From Hymenobacter nitidus (GTDB taxonomy: Bacteria; Bacteroidota; Bacteroidia; Cytophagales; Hymenobacteraceae): a DNA stretch of 64,000 bases. The stretch spans positions 62,001-126,000 of the forward strand of contig NZ_JAJADQ010000001.1 of NCBI RefSeq assembly GCF_020447315.1. The letters are read 5' to 3'. A program made the position numbers and the translations under genes. Numbering within the stretch: position 1 is the stretch's first letter; each line of letters begins with the position of its first letter. Positions 53,462 through 61,894 of the stretch are shown here, in pieces. The notes beneath the pieces were generated by a model, which was not told the origin of the DNA, made no database searches, and was given only the letters and a program-made list of their open reading frames with translations.

Positions 53462-55498
53462 ATGTCTAGAATTCTGCTCCTAGCTCTACTCCTGCTCACG
53501 CAAGTTGCCGCGGCCCAAAACGTGGAGTTTGACAAAGACAATTTCCGGTCCGACAAAGACGGGCTGAAGGAAGCCCAGCGGGAAATCAAAACCGGCGACG
53601 AGTGGTACGATATGGACCCGCCCCGCTACGAGCAGGCCCTGCCCCACTACCTACTGGCCCAGAAGTTCAACCCCAACAACGCCCGCCTCAACCTGCGCAT
53701 CGGCGACTGTTATCTGCACTCGGGCTACAAGCCCCGCGCCCTGCCCTACCTCCAGAAAGCCTACCAGCTCAATGCCGACATTGACCCGCGCATTCATTAC
53801 CTGCTGGGTCAGGGCCTGCACCTGAATGCGAAGTGGAACGAGGCCATTGCCGAGTACAAAGCCGCTCAGCCTGCCACTGCCGGTAAGAATACCGCCCAGC
53901 TCACGGCGGCTATTACCAAGAAAATAAAGGAGTGCGAAAACGGGCAGAAGCTGGAGAAAAACCCTTCCCGCGTCTTTATCGACAACATCGGCGCCGCCAT
54001 CAACTCGCCTTACGCTGACTATGGCGCCGTCATTTCGGCCGATGAATCCGTGATTCTCTTCACCTCGCGCCGCGACAACTCGACGGGCAAGGAGCGGGAC
54101 CCCGAAACCGGCGGCTTCTTCGAGGATATCTACCAGAGCACGCGCACGGCCAACGGCTGGTCGGCGGCCCGCAACCTGGGCAAGCCCGTCAACAACGAAG
54201 GCCACGACGCCACGGTCGGCCTCGCGCCCGACGGGCAGCGCATGCTGGTGTACGTGGAAGACAACGGCGGCGACCTGCAGGAAGCCGAGCTGCGCGGGGC
54301 CGCCTGGAAGAAGCCCGAGAAAATGGGCCCGCGCATCAACAGCAAGTACCACGAATCGTCGGCGGCCTACACGCCCGACGGCCGCAGCCTGTATTTCGTG
54401 AGCGACAAACAGGGCGGCCTCGGCAACCGCGACATTTACAAAGTGGAGATTGAGGGACGCGGCCCGGCCGTGAATCTGGGTTCCACCATCAACACGCCCT
54501 ACGGCGAGGAAGGCGTGTTTCTGCACCCCGACGGCAAAACGATGTACTTCAGCTCGGAAGGCCACAACTCGATGGGCGGCTACGACATCTTTAAGTCGGT
54601 GTTCGAAAACGGCAAGTGGAGTCAGCCCGAAAACCTGGGCTGGCCCATCAACACCCCCGACGATGATGTGTTCTTCGTGATTTCGGCCTCGGGCCGCCAC
54701 GGCTACTATTCCTCCTTCCGCGACGACGGGCTGGGCAGCAAAGACATCTACCAGATTACGTTCCTGGGAGCTGAAAAGCCGCCGGTATTGTCGCAGGAAG
54801 ACCAGCTGCTGGCTTCCCGCGCCCAGCCGGTGAAAGAAGCGTCGCTGGCGCCACCGGTGCCCATTGCCACGGCCCAGGTAACCATTCTGAAGGGCGTGGT
54901 GACCGATGAGGCCAGCAAGCTTCCCCTGGAGGCTACCATCGATGTGGTCGACAACTCGCGCAACGAGCTGATTGCTTCCTTTCGGGCCAATGCCCAATCG
55001 GGCCGCTACCTGGTGTCGCTGCCTTCGGGCGTGAACTACGGCATCGTGGTGCGGCAGGAAGGCTACCTGTTTCACTCCGAAAACTTCGACCTGCCCGCCG
55101 GTGCGGCTTACTCGGAAGTGGTGAAGGACATTGCCCTGAAGAAGCTGAATGTGGGCGTGAAAGTGGTGCTGAACAATATTTTCTTTGACTTCGACAAGGC
55201 CAGCCTCCGCAAGGAAAGCACCGCCGAGCTGGAGCGTCTGCAGAAGCTGCTGGTCGAAACGCCCGCCCTGCGCCTCGAAATTTCGGGCCACACCGATAAC
55301 GTGGGCAAAGCCGAATACAACAAGGATTTGAGCCAGCGCCGCGCCAAAGCCGTAGTAGACTACCTAGTGGCCAAAGGCGTAGACAAGGGCCGACTGACCT
55401 TCGCCGGTTACGGCGACTCGCAACCGGTAGCCACCAATAACACTAAAGGTGGCCGCCAGCTAAACCGCCGCACCGAATTCAAAGTAATTGGCAAATAA
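53462..55498 (+). CDS. PorE-like OmpA-family protein (TPR, PD40 repeats, OmpA domain)
   Basis: A 678-residue exported protein. A signal peptide (ILLLALLLLTQVAAAQ) is followed by TPR-like helices (to about 170), a WD40/PD40 propeller (about 180-440, repeats such as SSAAYTPDGRSLYFVSDKQGG), a carboxypeptidase-like regulatory domain (about 480-560) and the OmpA peptidoglycan-binding domain (FDFDKASLRKES...SGHTDNVG...LSQRRAKAVVDYL). This domain order matches PorE of the T9SS and related outer-membrane proteins of Bacteroidota. It could anchor secretion machinery to peptidoglycan. The ATG at 53462 is preferred over the longer frame that overlaps the TPR gene. Confidence 0.88.
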   Translation: MSRILLLALLLLTQVAAAQNVEFDKDNFRSDKDGLKEAQREIKTGDEWYDMDPPRYEQALPHYLLAQKFNPNNARLNLRIGDCYLHSGYKPRALPYLQKAYQLNADIDPRIHYLLGQGLHLNAKWNEAIAEYKAAQPATAGKNTAQLTAAITKKIKECENGQKLEKNPSRVFIDNIGAAINSPYADYGAVISADESVILFTSRRDNSTGKERDPETGGFFEDIYQSTRTANGWSAARNLGKPVNNEGHDATVGLAPDGQRMLVYVEDNGGDLQEAELRGAAWKKPEKMGPRINSKYHESSAAYTPDGRSLYFVSDKQGGLGNRDIYKVEIEGRGPAVNLGSTINTPYGEEGVFLHPDGKTMYFSSEGHNSMGGYDIFKSVFENGKWSQPENLGWPINTPDDDVFFVISASGRHGYYSSFRDDGLGSKDIYQITFLGAEKPPVLSQEDQLLASRAQPVKEASLAPPVPIATAQVTILKGVVTDEASKLPLEATIDVVDNSRNELIASFRANAQSGRYLVSLPSGVNYGIVVRQEGYLFHSENFDLPAGAAYSEVVKDIALKKLNVGVKVVLNNIFFDFDKASLRKESTAELERLQKLLVETPALRLEISGHTDNVGKAEYNKDLSQRRAKAVVDYLVAKGVDKGRLTFAGYGDSQPVATNNTKGGRQLNRRTEFKVIGK

Positions 55499-55507
55499 AC
55501 TCGCCAA

Positions 55508-55537
55508 TTGAGGTGCTTCTGGTGCCTGCTACCTTTT
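55508..55537 (+). promoter_or_regulatory. Promoter of the receiver-Hpt gene
   Basis: TTG at 55508-55510, a 19-bp spacer, and TACCTTTT at 55530-55537 (one base off consensus). The ATG begins four bases later, at 55542. Confidence 0.55.
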
Positions 55538-55541
55538 CACT

Positions 55542-56351
55542 ATGCCGTTTTCCACCGACAAACTTCCGCCCTTCGAGCCTGCCTTGCGCGTATTGGTGGC
55601 CGATGACAACGAGCTGAACCAGCTTGTGGTCTGCCGGGCGCTGGAAGACTGGAACGTGGAAGTGGCCCTGGCCGACAATGGGCGCCAGGCCGTTGAGCTA
55701 GCCACGGCCCAGACCTTCGACGCTATTCTGATGGACGTGCAAATGCCGGAAATGGACGGCTACGAGGCTACCCGGCGGCTGCGCAGCTACCCGCCACTGC
55801 TCCGGCTGCCCATCATTGGCCTCACGGCTTCCGCCTCGGCCGAAGATCAGGCTTTGGCCTTAGCCGCCGGTATGAATGCCACGCTGGCCAAGCCTTTCGA
55901 CCCGGCCTTGCTGCACGCCAGCCTGGCTCATTACACCCGTCTTTCGGCGCAAGCCGCCACCCAGCAGCGGGAAACTACTGATCCGGATGCGCCCATCGAT
56001 GGCCGGATTGAGCCCGACTGGAGCATCCTGGAAGAACTAGCCTCCGGCAACGAAGCTTTTATTGCGCAAATAATTACCACCTTTCTGCAGCAGACGCCCG
56101 CGCTCTACCAGGAGCTGGTCCTGTCCTCCACCGATTCCGGCTCAGCTGTTCAGGCCCGGGTGGCCCACAAGCTGAAAGGGCAGGTTGTTTATTTCGGGGT
56201 GCCAGCGCTGCAGGTACAGCTCGAACAGCTCGAAAGGCCAGGCACTTCTCTCAGCGCCGCCAGCTCGCAGCAGTTAGTAGACAGTATTGGAAAGCATCTT
56301 TCATTGTTATATCCTCAGCTCGAGTCTCGTTTACAGCAGCATTCCTCCTAG
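55542..56351 (+). CDS. Response regulator receiver fused to Hpt domain
   Basis: A 269-residue signalling protein. The receiver domain has the acidic pair Asp21-Asp22, phospho-acceptor Asp65 (ILMDVQMPE) and Lys of AKPFD. The C-terminal histidine phosphotransfer domain has His209 in VAHKLKG. Such proteins relay phosphate from hybrid kinases to output regulators; a LytTR regulator follows 58 bp later and is a plausible partner. No kinase is nearby. Confidence 0.9.
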   Translation: MPFSTDKLPPFEPALRVLVADDNELNQLVVCRALEDWNVEVALADNGRQAVELATAQTFDAILMDVQMPEMDGYEATRRLRSYPPLLRLPIIGLTASASAEDQALALAAGMNATLAKPFDPALLHASLAHYTRLSAQAATQQRETTDPDAPIDGRIEPDWSILEELASGNEAFIAQIITTFLQQTPALYQELVLSSTDSGSAVQARVAHKLKGQVVYFGVPALQVQLEQLERPGTSLSAASSQQLVDSIGKHLSLLYPQLESRLQQHSS

Positions 56352-56396
56352 AAAGCTGCCTTAAAAGACATATATTCTAGTTCTCCGGTCTTCTTA

Positions 56397-56404
56397 TACC
56401 TTTG
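56397..56404 (+). promoter_or_regulatory. -7 box five bases before the LytTR start
   Basis: TACCTTTG fits the consensus and ends five bases before the ATG at 56410. TTC at 56375-56377, at the 19-bp spacing, may be a weak -33 element. Confidence 0.55.
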
Positions 56405-56409
56405 GCCTT

Positions 56410-57144
56410 ATGCCAGCACCCACCTCCTCCCTGCGTTGTCTCGTTGTCGACGACGATCCGCTATCCGTTCAGATTGTTACGAACTGCATTGCCAATACTC
56501 CTTTCCTGACGGCGGTCGGCACTTACGATAACGCCCTGGCCGCGTCCGAGCAGCTGCGTGCCCAGCCCGTCGACCTGCTGTTTCTCGACGTTGAGATGCC
56601 GCTCATGTCCGGGCTCGATCTGCTCAGCACCCTGCAGAATCCGCCCCTGGTTATCCTCATTACGAGCAGCAAGGAATACGCCGTTGAAGCTTTCGAGTAC
56701 GACGTAGTCGATTACTTGGTAAAGCCCATCAGCTACGCACGGTTTCTGAAAGCGGCCCAGAAAGCCCTCGAGCTGTTTGAGGATGCTACCGAATCTACTG
56801 CGCCTAGTACCGCCAACGCCGCCAGCACCGACCCCGATTTCACCTTCGTCAAGGTCGATACCAAGCTGGTTAAGGTGCTTTTCAACGATGTTTGCTACGT
56901 GGAAGCCCTTGGCGACTATGTCCACATTGTAATGCCCCACAGCAAGCTCATCGTCTACAGCACCATGAAGGCTGTCGAGGAGAAATTTCCCGGCGCCATG
57001 TTTGTGCGGGCTCACCGCTCTTTTATCGTCAATCTGAAGCGCGTGCAGGCCATCGAGGATAACACCATTACCATTGATAACAAGCAGATTCCCATCGGCC
57101 AGACCTACCTGCGGGAAGTTTTGCAGCGGCTAAACAAGTTTTAG
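56410..57144 (+). CDS. LytTR-family response regulator
   Basis: A 244-residue regulator. The receiver domain carries phospho-acceptor Asp60 (LLFLDVEMPLMSG) and Lys in YLVKPISYARF. The LytTR DNA-binding domain spans about residues 145-244 (FVKVDTKLVKVLFNDVCYVEALGDYVHI, FVRAHRSFIVNLKRVQAI). Cognate kinases of this class are usually membrane histidine kinases; none is in the window. It probably works downstream of the adjacent receiver-Hpt protein. Confidence 0.92.
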   Translation: MPAPTSSLRCLVVDDDPLSVQIVTNCIANTPFLTAVGTYDNALAASEQLRAQPVDLLFLDVEMPLMSGLDLLSTLQNPPLVILITSSKEYAVEAFEYDVVDYLVKPISYARFLKAAQKALELFEDATESTAPSTANAASTDPDFTFVKVDTKLVKVLFNDVCYVEALGDYVHIVMPHSKLIVYSTMKAVEEKFPGAMFVRAHRSFIVNLKRVQAIEDNTITIDNKQIPIGQTYLREVLQRLNKF

Positions 57145-57460
57145 CCCTTGGTATTCGCTCCCGCCGCCTTCTAAAGCGAATCAGTACCCGGTTACTGTGG
57201 GATACCTGGCTCCTGCGGCATCCGTATTATGATCAGCCACTTGTTGCCCTCGCAGCCGTTATCGGCGCTTAGAGGTGATAAGTGGCTGTTTCATTGCTGC
57301 CTATACATCCACACTAGGCAGCAGTCAACATATTACGCAGGAGCTACACTATTCTTTCTTCTGATACTGCAATATTTTTCCAGTCATACTGCATTATATC
57401 AATATTGTTTTGTTTCTTTGTGAGCATACATACACGCCTACTCTTCTGCTCCCCTTCTTC
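57145..57460. other. Gene-free region
   Basis: These 316 bp are AT-rich toward the end. No terminator hairpin with a T-tract follows the LytTR gene. TTTCTTTG near 57413-57420 is one base off the -7 box and may drive the next gene. Nothing else is defensible. Confidence 0.4.
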
Positions 57461-58000
57461 ATGAAGAAACTTTCCTTCTTCTTTGTTGCTGCCGTCTTGG
57501 GTAGCGTCTTATCTGCCACCGCACAACAAGTCCCTGATCTGCGGACTCAGGCCGTCGAAAATACGCGCAAGCTTGCCCAGCAGATTGCCCTCGACGATGC
57601 GCGCACTACTCAAGTAAAACGGGCCACTTACGAACGGCTTGTTCAGGAAAACGACCTCAAGCAGATGTACAGCATCGACCCGGCTATGCTGCAAAGCAAG
57701 ATGGCCGTGGTAGATAAGGAATATGCCGAAAAGCTCAAAGGCATGCTGACTGAGGCGCAGTATCAGCGGTACGTAGCCCTCACGACTGTCTCAGCACCAG
57801 TGCCAGTACCAGCTACTACCGCCGTTGCCGTTGCGCCACCAGCAACTCCCGTAGCGGCTGTGGCAGCCCGGCCAGTATCGGCTCCCAAAGCCCCAGCTAA
57901 GAAGGTAGTCGTACCGAAGCCCAAGACTGTTTCTGGCACGCCGGCCAAAAAAGCATTGCCTAAAGCACACGCCAGCACGGCGGTGGGCAGCCGCTCCTAG
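57461..58000 (+). CDS. Small exported protein with Ala/Pro/Val-rich tail
   Basis: A 179-residue protein with a signal peptide (MKKLSFFFVAAVLGSVLSATAQ). A helical domain follows (residues about 25-105, LAQQIALDDARTTQVKRATYERLVQ...YAEKLKGMLTEAQYQRYVAL), resembling periplasmic Spy/DUF-type small helical proteins of Bacteroidota. The C-terminal third is a low-complexity Ala/Pro/Val/Lys tail. The upstream in-frame start (57410) would hide the signal peptide. Its TAG overlaps the stop of the convergent gene by two bases. Confidence 0.7.
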   Translation: MKKLSFFFVAAVLGSVLSATAQQVPDLRTQAVENTRKLAQQIALDDARTTQVKRATYERLVQENDLKQMYSIDPAMLQSKMAVVDKEYAEKLKGMLTEAQYQRYVALTTVSAPVPVPATTAVAVAPPATPVAAVAARPVSAPKAPAKKVVVPKPKTVSGTPAKKALPKAHASTAVGSRS

Positions 58001-59541
58001 GCCGATATCCGGGCCCGACGCGCTTGTTCTTCGGCTTTGTTGCTGGCCACATTAGCCCGCAGCATATCCAGCGTCATGCCCCATAAGGCCTCGTATGGGA
58101 TAATCTCGATTTCGGCATAGGCCTCCCCCGGCTGAGGGGCATCGTGCAGCCGGTTCAGCAAAGGCTGGCCTTTCTTGCTGCAGGCCTCCGGATCGAAGTT
58201 TTCCTTTACCGTCAGCACCAACAAGCGAAAAAACAGCTGGCTACGCAGCGTAGCCGACTCTCGTAAGTGGCGTTGCTCGTATTTGCGCAGGCTCTCAAGG
58301 CGGGCCAGCAGGTTTTCTACATCCTGGCGCCGCAAGAAGTTTAAGTACTGCAATATCAGAATAGCCACATTATAGCCCTGCTTGTCTCGGCTGTAGTCCG
58401 GTACGGTTTGCACAAACTGGTTGAAGTGCCGCAGCGTTAGGGGCGAATTCTCCGGCTGCAAAAAGTAGATATACGCTTTATATAAGTCCCAGCGCTGCCG
58501 GGCTGCCGCCCGCTGCTTGCGGAAGTAGGGATTTTTGTGGGCCATTTCCAGCAGTTGCTGCGCTTGGCTATACTGCCCGGCGTGCAAGGCCAGTAGTACG
58601 TAGTTTTCCATGAAAAAAAACCAGTTGCCGGAAGAAGGGTGAAAATCCTTCAGATATCCTTCCGACAGCTGTAGACCTTTGCTGGCCTGCTTGCTATGCA
58701 GGTAGGCATACGCCGTCATGTAGTTATTGAAACGGCTGTCAAACCGGCGCCGATTAATTTTTCCTTTTGCCCACAGCTTTTCGGTCGTGGTAGTCACTTT
58801 GATTATCTCCTCGTAATTACCCGTAAACTCCAGCAGGGTAAGCTGCGTCAGGTACAAGTAGTTGAACGTGATGTAGCTCTGGGCTTTTTCATGCAGCTGC
58901 TGCAGTTGCGCCAAGTAGCCCGGCAGTTCGTTCAATAAGGCACGCCTGGCACGCACCGTGTGCGCCTGGGCCATTTTGCTGCTCCAGTATATCTGTCCGG
59001 CTTCATCCTCCAACGCCATCAAATGCTGTAGTTGCTTTAGCTGCTTGCTTACGGATCTGTAGCGGGCGGGCTGGCGCAAATCCACATACAGCTTGCTGAG
59101 CAGGCGGGTGGCCATTACCGCATACTCCGTAAACTCTCCCTCGATAGCCTGCCGCAGGCACTTGCGCAAGAGCTGCTCGGCCAGCATGTACTCTCCTTCG
59201 CGGTACAGAATAGTGACCTGGTGGTATAACCCTATACACTGCAATTCGTATCTTCTCGACACCAAGTGACGCGGATCCGACTGTTCCAGGAAGTACAGAT
59301 GATTCAGAAGCTTTTGCTGCACCCGCGACTTTAGCTTGCGAAAAGACGTGTTGCTTGTGGTCGAAACCTTTCCGTACAGCGCTTTGGTTAGCTGCAACTG
59401 AGTACTATCTGGCTCGTTTTCAAGCAGCCGAATAAGCTTCAGGTCTTTGTTAAATGCCTTTTTAGCGGAAAAATCAAACAACGGTGACTCCTTGACGCGG
59501 CGGTCTGTCACAATTTTGGCCAGATTACTGAGTTTTTCCAT
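57997..59541 (-). CDS. Large helical protein of unknown function
   Basis: About 514 residues, soluble and almost entirely alpha-helical, with TPR-like helical pairs through most of its length (EGEYMLAEQLLRKCLRQAIEGEFTEYA, LLALHAGQYSQAQQLLEMAHKNPY). The N-terminal 100 residues (STQLQLTKALYGKVSTTSNTSFRKLKSRVQQKLLNHLYFLE) could be a DNA- or protein-binding helical module; no known domain is certain. The ATG at 59541 is preferred over 59568. It is divergent from the small-peptide gene and importer, across an AT-rich region with repeated TCACAA words. A sensor or regulator role is speculative. Confidence 0.65.
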   Translation of the reverse strand: MEKLSNLAKIVTDRRVKESPLFDFSAKKAFNKDLKLIRLLENEPDSTQLQLTKALYGKVSTTSNTSFRKLKSRVQQKLLNHLYFLEQSDPRHLVSRRYELQCIGLYHQVTILYREGEYMLAEQLLRKCLRQAIEGEFTEYAVMATRLLSKLYVDLRQPARYRSVSKQLKQLQHLMALEDEAGQIYWSSKMAQAHTVRARRALLNELPGYLAQLQQLHEKAQSYITFNYLYLTQLTLLEFTGNYEEIIKVTTTTEKLWAKGKINRRRFDSRFNNYMTAYAYLHSKQASKGLQLSEGYLKDFHPSSGNWFFFMENYVLLALHAGQYSQAQQLLEMAHKNPYFRKQRAAARQRWDLYKAYIYFLQPENSPLTLRHFNQFVQTVPDYSRDKQGYNVAILILQYLNFLRRQDVENLLARLESLRKYEQRHLRESATLRSQLFFRLLVLTVKENFDPEACSKKGQPLLNRLHDAPQPGEAYAEIEIIPYEALWGMTLDMLRANVASNKAEEQARRARISA

Positions 59542-59912
59542 GTCTAAATCGGCGTTGATACCTTGCACTTAGCATATGCAAGTTGAAAAAAGGAGAATAA
59601 AACCTGTCACAAATTGACAAATTATTTCCTTTATTTCTTGGCTCTAACCGTTGCACCTTTGTGATTGGGTAAATCTATCTTGTGGGAGTTCAAAAAGTCA
59701 CAATTGGAATACATTCACAACGCTTGAGTGCTCACGATATATCACAATGCGCTGCAACAATGATCTAGCGCTTAATCAATAGCTTAAAAATTCAATTTAC
59801 TATAAATTTAATCAAAGTCACTTTTGTCGAATATCTTTCCTTTACGCAGGCTTATATGTGAAGCAACTTTGTGTCATTCCAACTCCCGAACGACTCAACA
59901 TCTCAAAGCGCC
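59542..59912. promoter_or_regulatory. AT-rich divergent region with repeated TCACAA words
   Basis: The stretch is much more AT-rich than its surroundings. TGTCA-CAAAT-TGACA (59605-59619) is a perfect inverted repeat. TCACAA or its complement occurs at 59607, 59659 (complement), 59698, 59715 and 59742. TATCTTTC at 59832-59839 is one base off the -7 box and would give a leader of about 68 nt for the small ORF at 59913. Confidence 0.5.
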
Positions 59913-60065
59913 ATGTTAGAACTCATCGCCATTGCTCTGCTTCAGCTCGCCAGCTTCACAAATGCTCCTGAAGCTAACGACACCCGCGCCAACACCGATA
60001 AAACGGTTATTGTCGCAACACCTTCTGAAGCCGAACAAGGCGGCGGCGGCTGGGGCGGCGACTAA
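59913..60065 (+). CDS. 50-residue peptide with Gly/Trp tail (candidate precursor)
   Basis: The short ORF has a hydrophobic N-terminal segment (LELIAIALLQLASF), a polar middle (EANDTRANTDKT) and a tail ending GGGGWGGD. Its codon use matches the neighbours and it sits 90 bp before the peptide-importer genes. The frame is open back to a GTG at 59871, but the ATG at 59913 gives a better N-terminus. The size, hydrophobic start and glycine-rich end resemble secreted or modified peptide precursors; no modification enzyme is visible. It could also be a chance ORF or regulatory leader peptide. Confidence 0.5.
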   Translation: MLELIAIALLQLASFTNAPEANDTRANTDKTVIVATPSEAEQGGGGWGGD

Positions 60066-60154
60066 GCGACTCGCACCTGCGGCCTGTGGCGTTCGGCTTC
60101 CTGTAGAATGTTAATTAACTTGCCCGGCACGCGTATCCGAGCAGTAACCTCTTC

Positions 60155-61891
60155 ATGAAGCACCTTGTACTTGGAATTCTGGCTGTGATGAGCGGCGCAT
60201 TTTGCGCCTGCTCATCCCGCCAGGAAGTAAATAAGTCGGCCATTCGTATTCGCTGGGAGCGGGACCCCGAAAATCTGGATCCTCTGGTACTGCCCAACGA
60301 AAACGCGCTTGAAGCTGCCAACCTACTCTATTCCAGTCTCCTGTCTGTCGACCCCAGCAAGCAGCAGTTTACTCCCTGCTTAGCTGAAGCGTTGCCCACG
60401 GTAGAGCAAACAGACTCGCTTACTCTGCTTACATACCGCATCCGCCCCGAAGCAGTATGGGATAATGGCCAGCCCGTGCTGGCACAGGATGTGGCATTTA
60501 CCTTGAAGGTGATGAACTGCCCCGGGCTCCCCACGGAGAGCAATCAGGCGCAGTGGGGCTTTATCCGGGATATCCGCCTGGATTCTACTGATTCCCGTCG
60601 CTTCACGCTTGTTTGTTCGGGTCGGTCGCCGGAATACGCATGGTCTTCTGGCGATTATATTATTCTACCAGAATATCCGCTGGATCCTAAGGGCCAACTG
60701 CGCCCTTTCTCACTCACCGCGCTACGCGCCGATACTGCCGCAGATCAACATCATGCGGCTATTGGCGCTTTTGTGCGTCGGTACAAGCAGGCACAGCTTG
60801 ACCACCACCCGGAGCGCCTGCCCGGCTGTGGCCCTTATACCCTAGAAGCCTGGGAAACCAATCGTTTTATTTCCTTTAAGCGCAAGCCCAAGTGGTGGGC
60901 CGATCAGCTTCGGTCGGAATTGTTGCCCCTACAGGCTCACCCGGCAAAGCTGAATTACCAGATTATTCCGGATGCGGCCACGGCTGTGTTGGCTCTGCGT
61001 CGTGGGGATCTGGAAGTGTATCCGGGAATGCCCGCCAAAGAGTTTCAGCGTCTTCGGCAAGACAAGGACAACGGCGCCACGCTGCAGTTCTACACAGCCG
61101 ATTCGTATAAAATGATAACGGCTTGCTTTAACATCAGACGCCCGGCTTTACAGGACAAAATGACGCGGCAGGCTCTATCCCATCTGTTCAACGTTCCGGC
61201 TTTAATCCAAGCCACTCAGCAGGGCTTGGCCTTTCCCAGCGTCGGGTTGATACGGCCAAACTCGGGCCCAGGCTATAATGATAGCCTGCCCCTACCCACC
61301 TATGACCCTAATACGGCCCTTGCCTTGCTGCAAAAAGCGGGTTGGCAACGCCAGACGGATGGCGGATGGCTGCGCCGCGCCGCTACCGGAGCGCCAGAGC
61401 GTCTTCGTCTCACGATTAGCTACCGCACCACCGACCCGGCCTTTGAAACCATAGCCCTGCAACTGCGCAGCGCGGCGGCACAGCTGGGCATTCCAGTGCA
61501 GCCGCAGCCCCTGGAGTCGTCACTGTTTCGGGAAAAGCTACGCGCCGGCACAGTCGACATGTATCTGTTTACGATTACCGGCAACCCGTTTGTCTACAAT
61601 TTTGCCCCCATTCTGCACACCAAAAGCATAGGCACGGGTAACCATACCGGATTTGGAACTGCCGCCAGCGACCAGCTGATTGAGGCCATTGCCGCCGAGA
61701 AGCAGGAGGCACGTCAGGTGCAGCTGCTGCGCCGCTTCCAACGCCTGTTGCACGACGAAAAGCCGCTAACGGTACTGTTCTTTTTACGCTCCCGCGTGGC
61801 GGCTTCTGCTCAGCTTACGAATTTGCAGGTAACTGGGCTGCGGCCAGGCTACATGGCCACGGCTATACAGGCCAAACCAGCCGCGCAGTAG
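60155..61891 (+). CDS. Peptide-type ABC transporter substrate-binding lipoprotein
   Basis: A 578-residue SBP_bac_5 (OppA/DppA) family protein with signal and lipobox ending in Cys19. Typical features are RIRWERDPENLDPLVLPNENALEAANLLYSSLL, WDNGQPVLAQDVAFTLKVM and the C-terminal YLFTITGNPFVYNFAPILHT. It captures short peptides or similar solutes and presents them to the permeases encoded directly downstream (3-bp gap). The ligand is unknown. Confidence 0.9.
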   Translation: MKHLVLGILAVMSGAFCACSSRQEVNKSAIRIRWERDPENLDPLVLPNENALEAANLLYSSLLSVDPSKQQFTPCLAEALPTVEQTDSLTLLTYRIRPEAVWDNGQPVLAQDVAFTLKVMNCPGLPTESNQAQWGFIRDIRLDSTDSRRFTLVCSGRSPEYAWSSGDYIILPEYPLDPKGQLRPFSLTALRADTAADQHHAAIGAFVRRYKQAQLDHHPERLPGCGPYTLEAWETNRFISFKRKPKWWADQLRSELLPLQAHPAKLNYQIIPDAATAVLALRRGDLEVYPGMPAKEFQRLRQDKDNGATLQFYTADSYKMITACFNIRRPALQDKMTRQALSHLFNVPALIQATQQGLAFPSVGLIRPNSGPGYNDSLPLPTYDPNTALALLQKAGWQRQTDGGWLRRAATGAPERLRLTISYRTTDPAFETIALQLRSAAAQLGIPVQPQPLESSLFREKLRAGTVDMYLFTITGNPFVYNFAPILHTKSIGTGNHTGFGTAASDQLIEAIAAEKQEARQVQLLRRFQRLLHDEKPLTVLFFLRSRVAASAQLTNLQVTGLRPGYMATAIQAKPAAQ

Positions 61892-61894
61892 GGC

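Noticed and set aside
57957-58000. Possible frameshift joining the small secreted protein and the large helical protein
   Set aside because: They are on opposite strands; the overlap is only of the stop codons.
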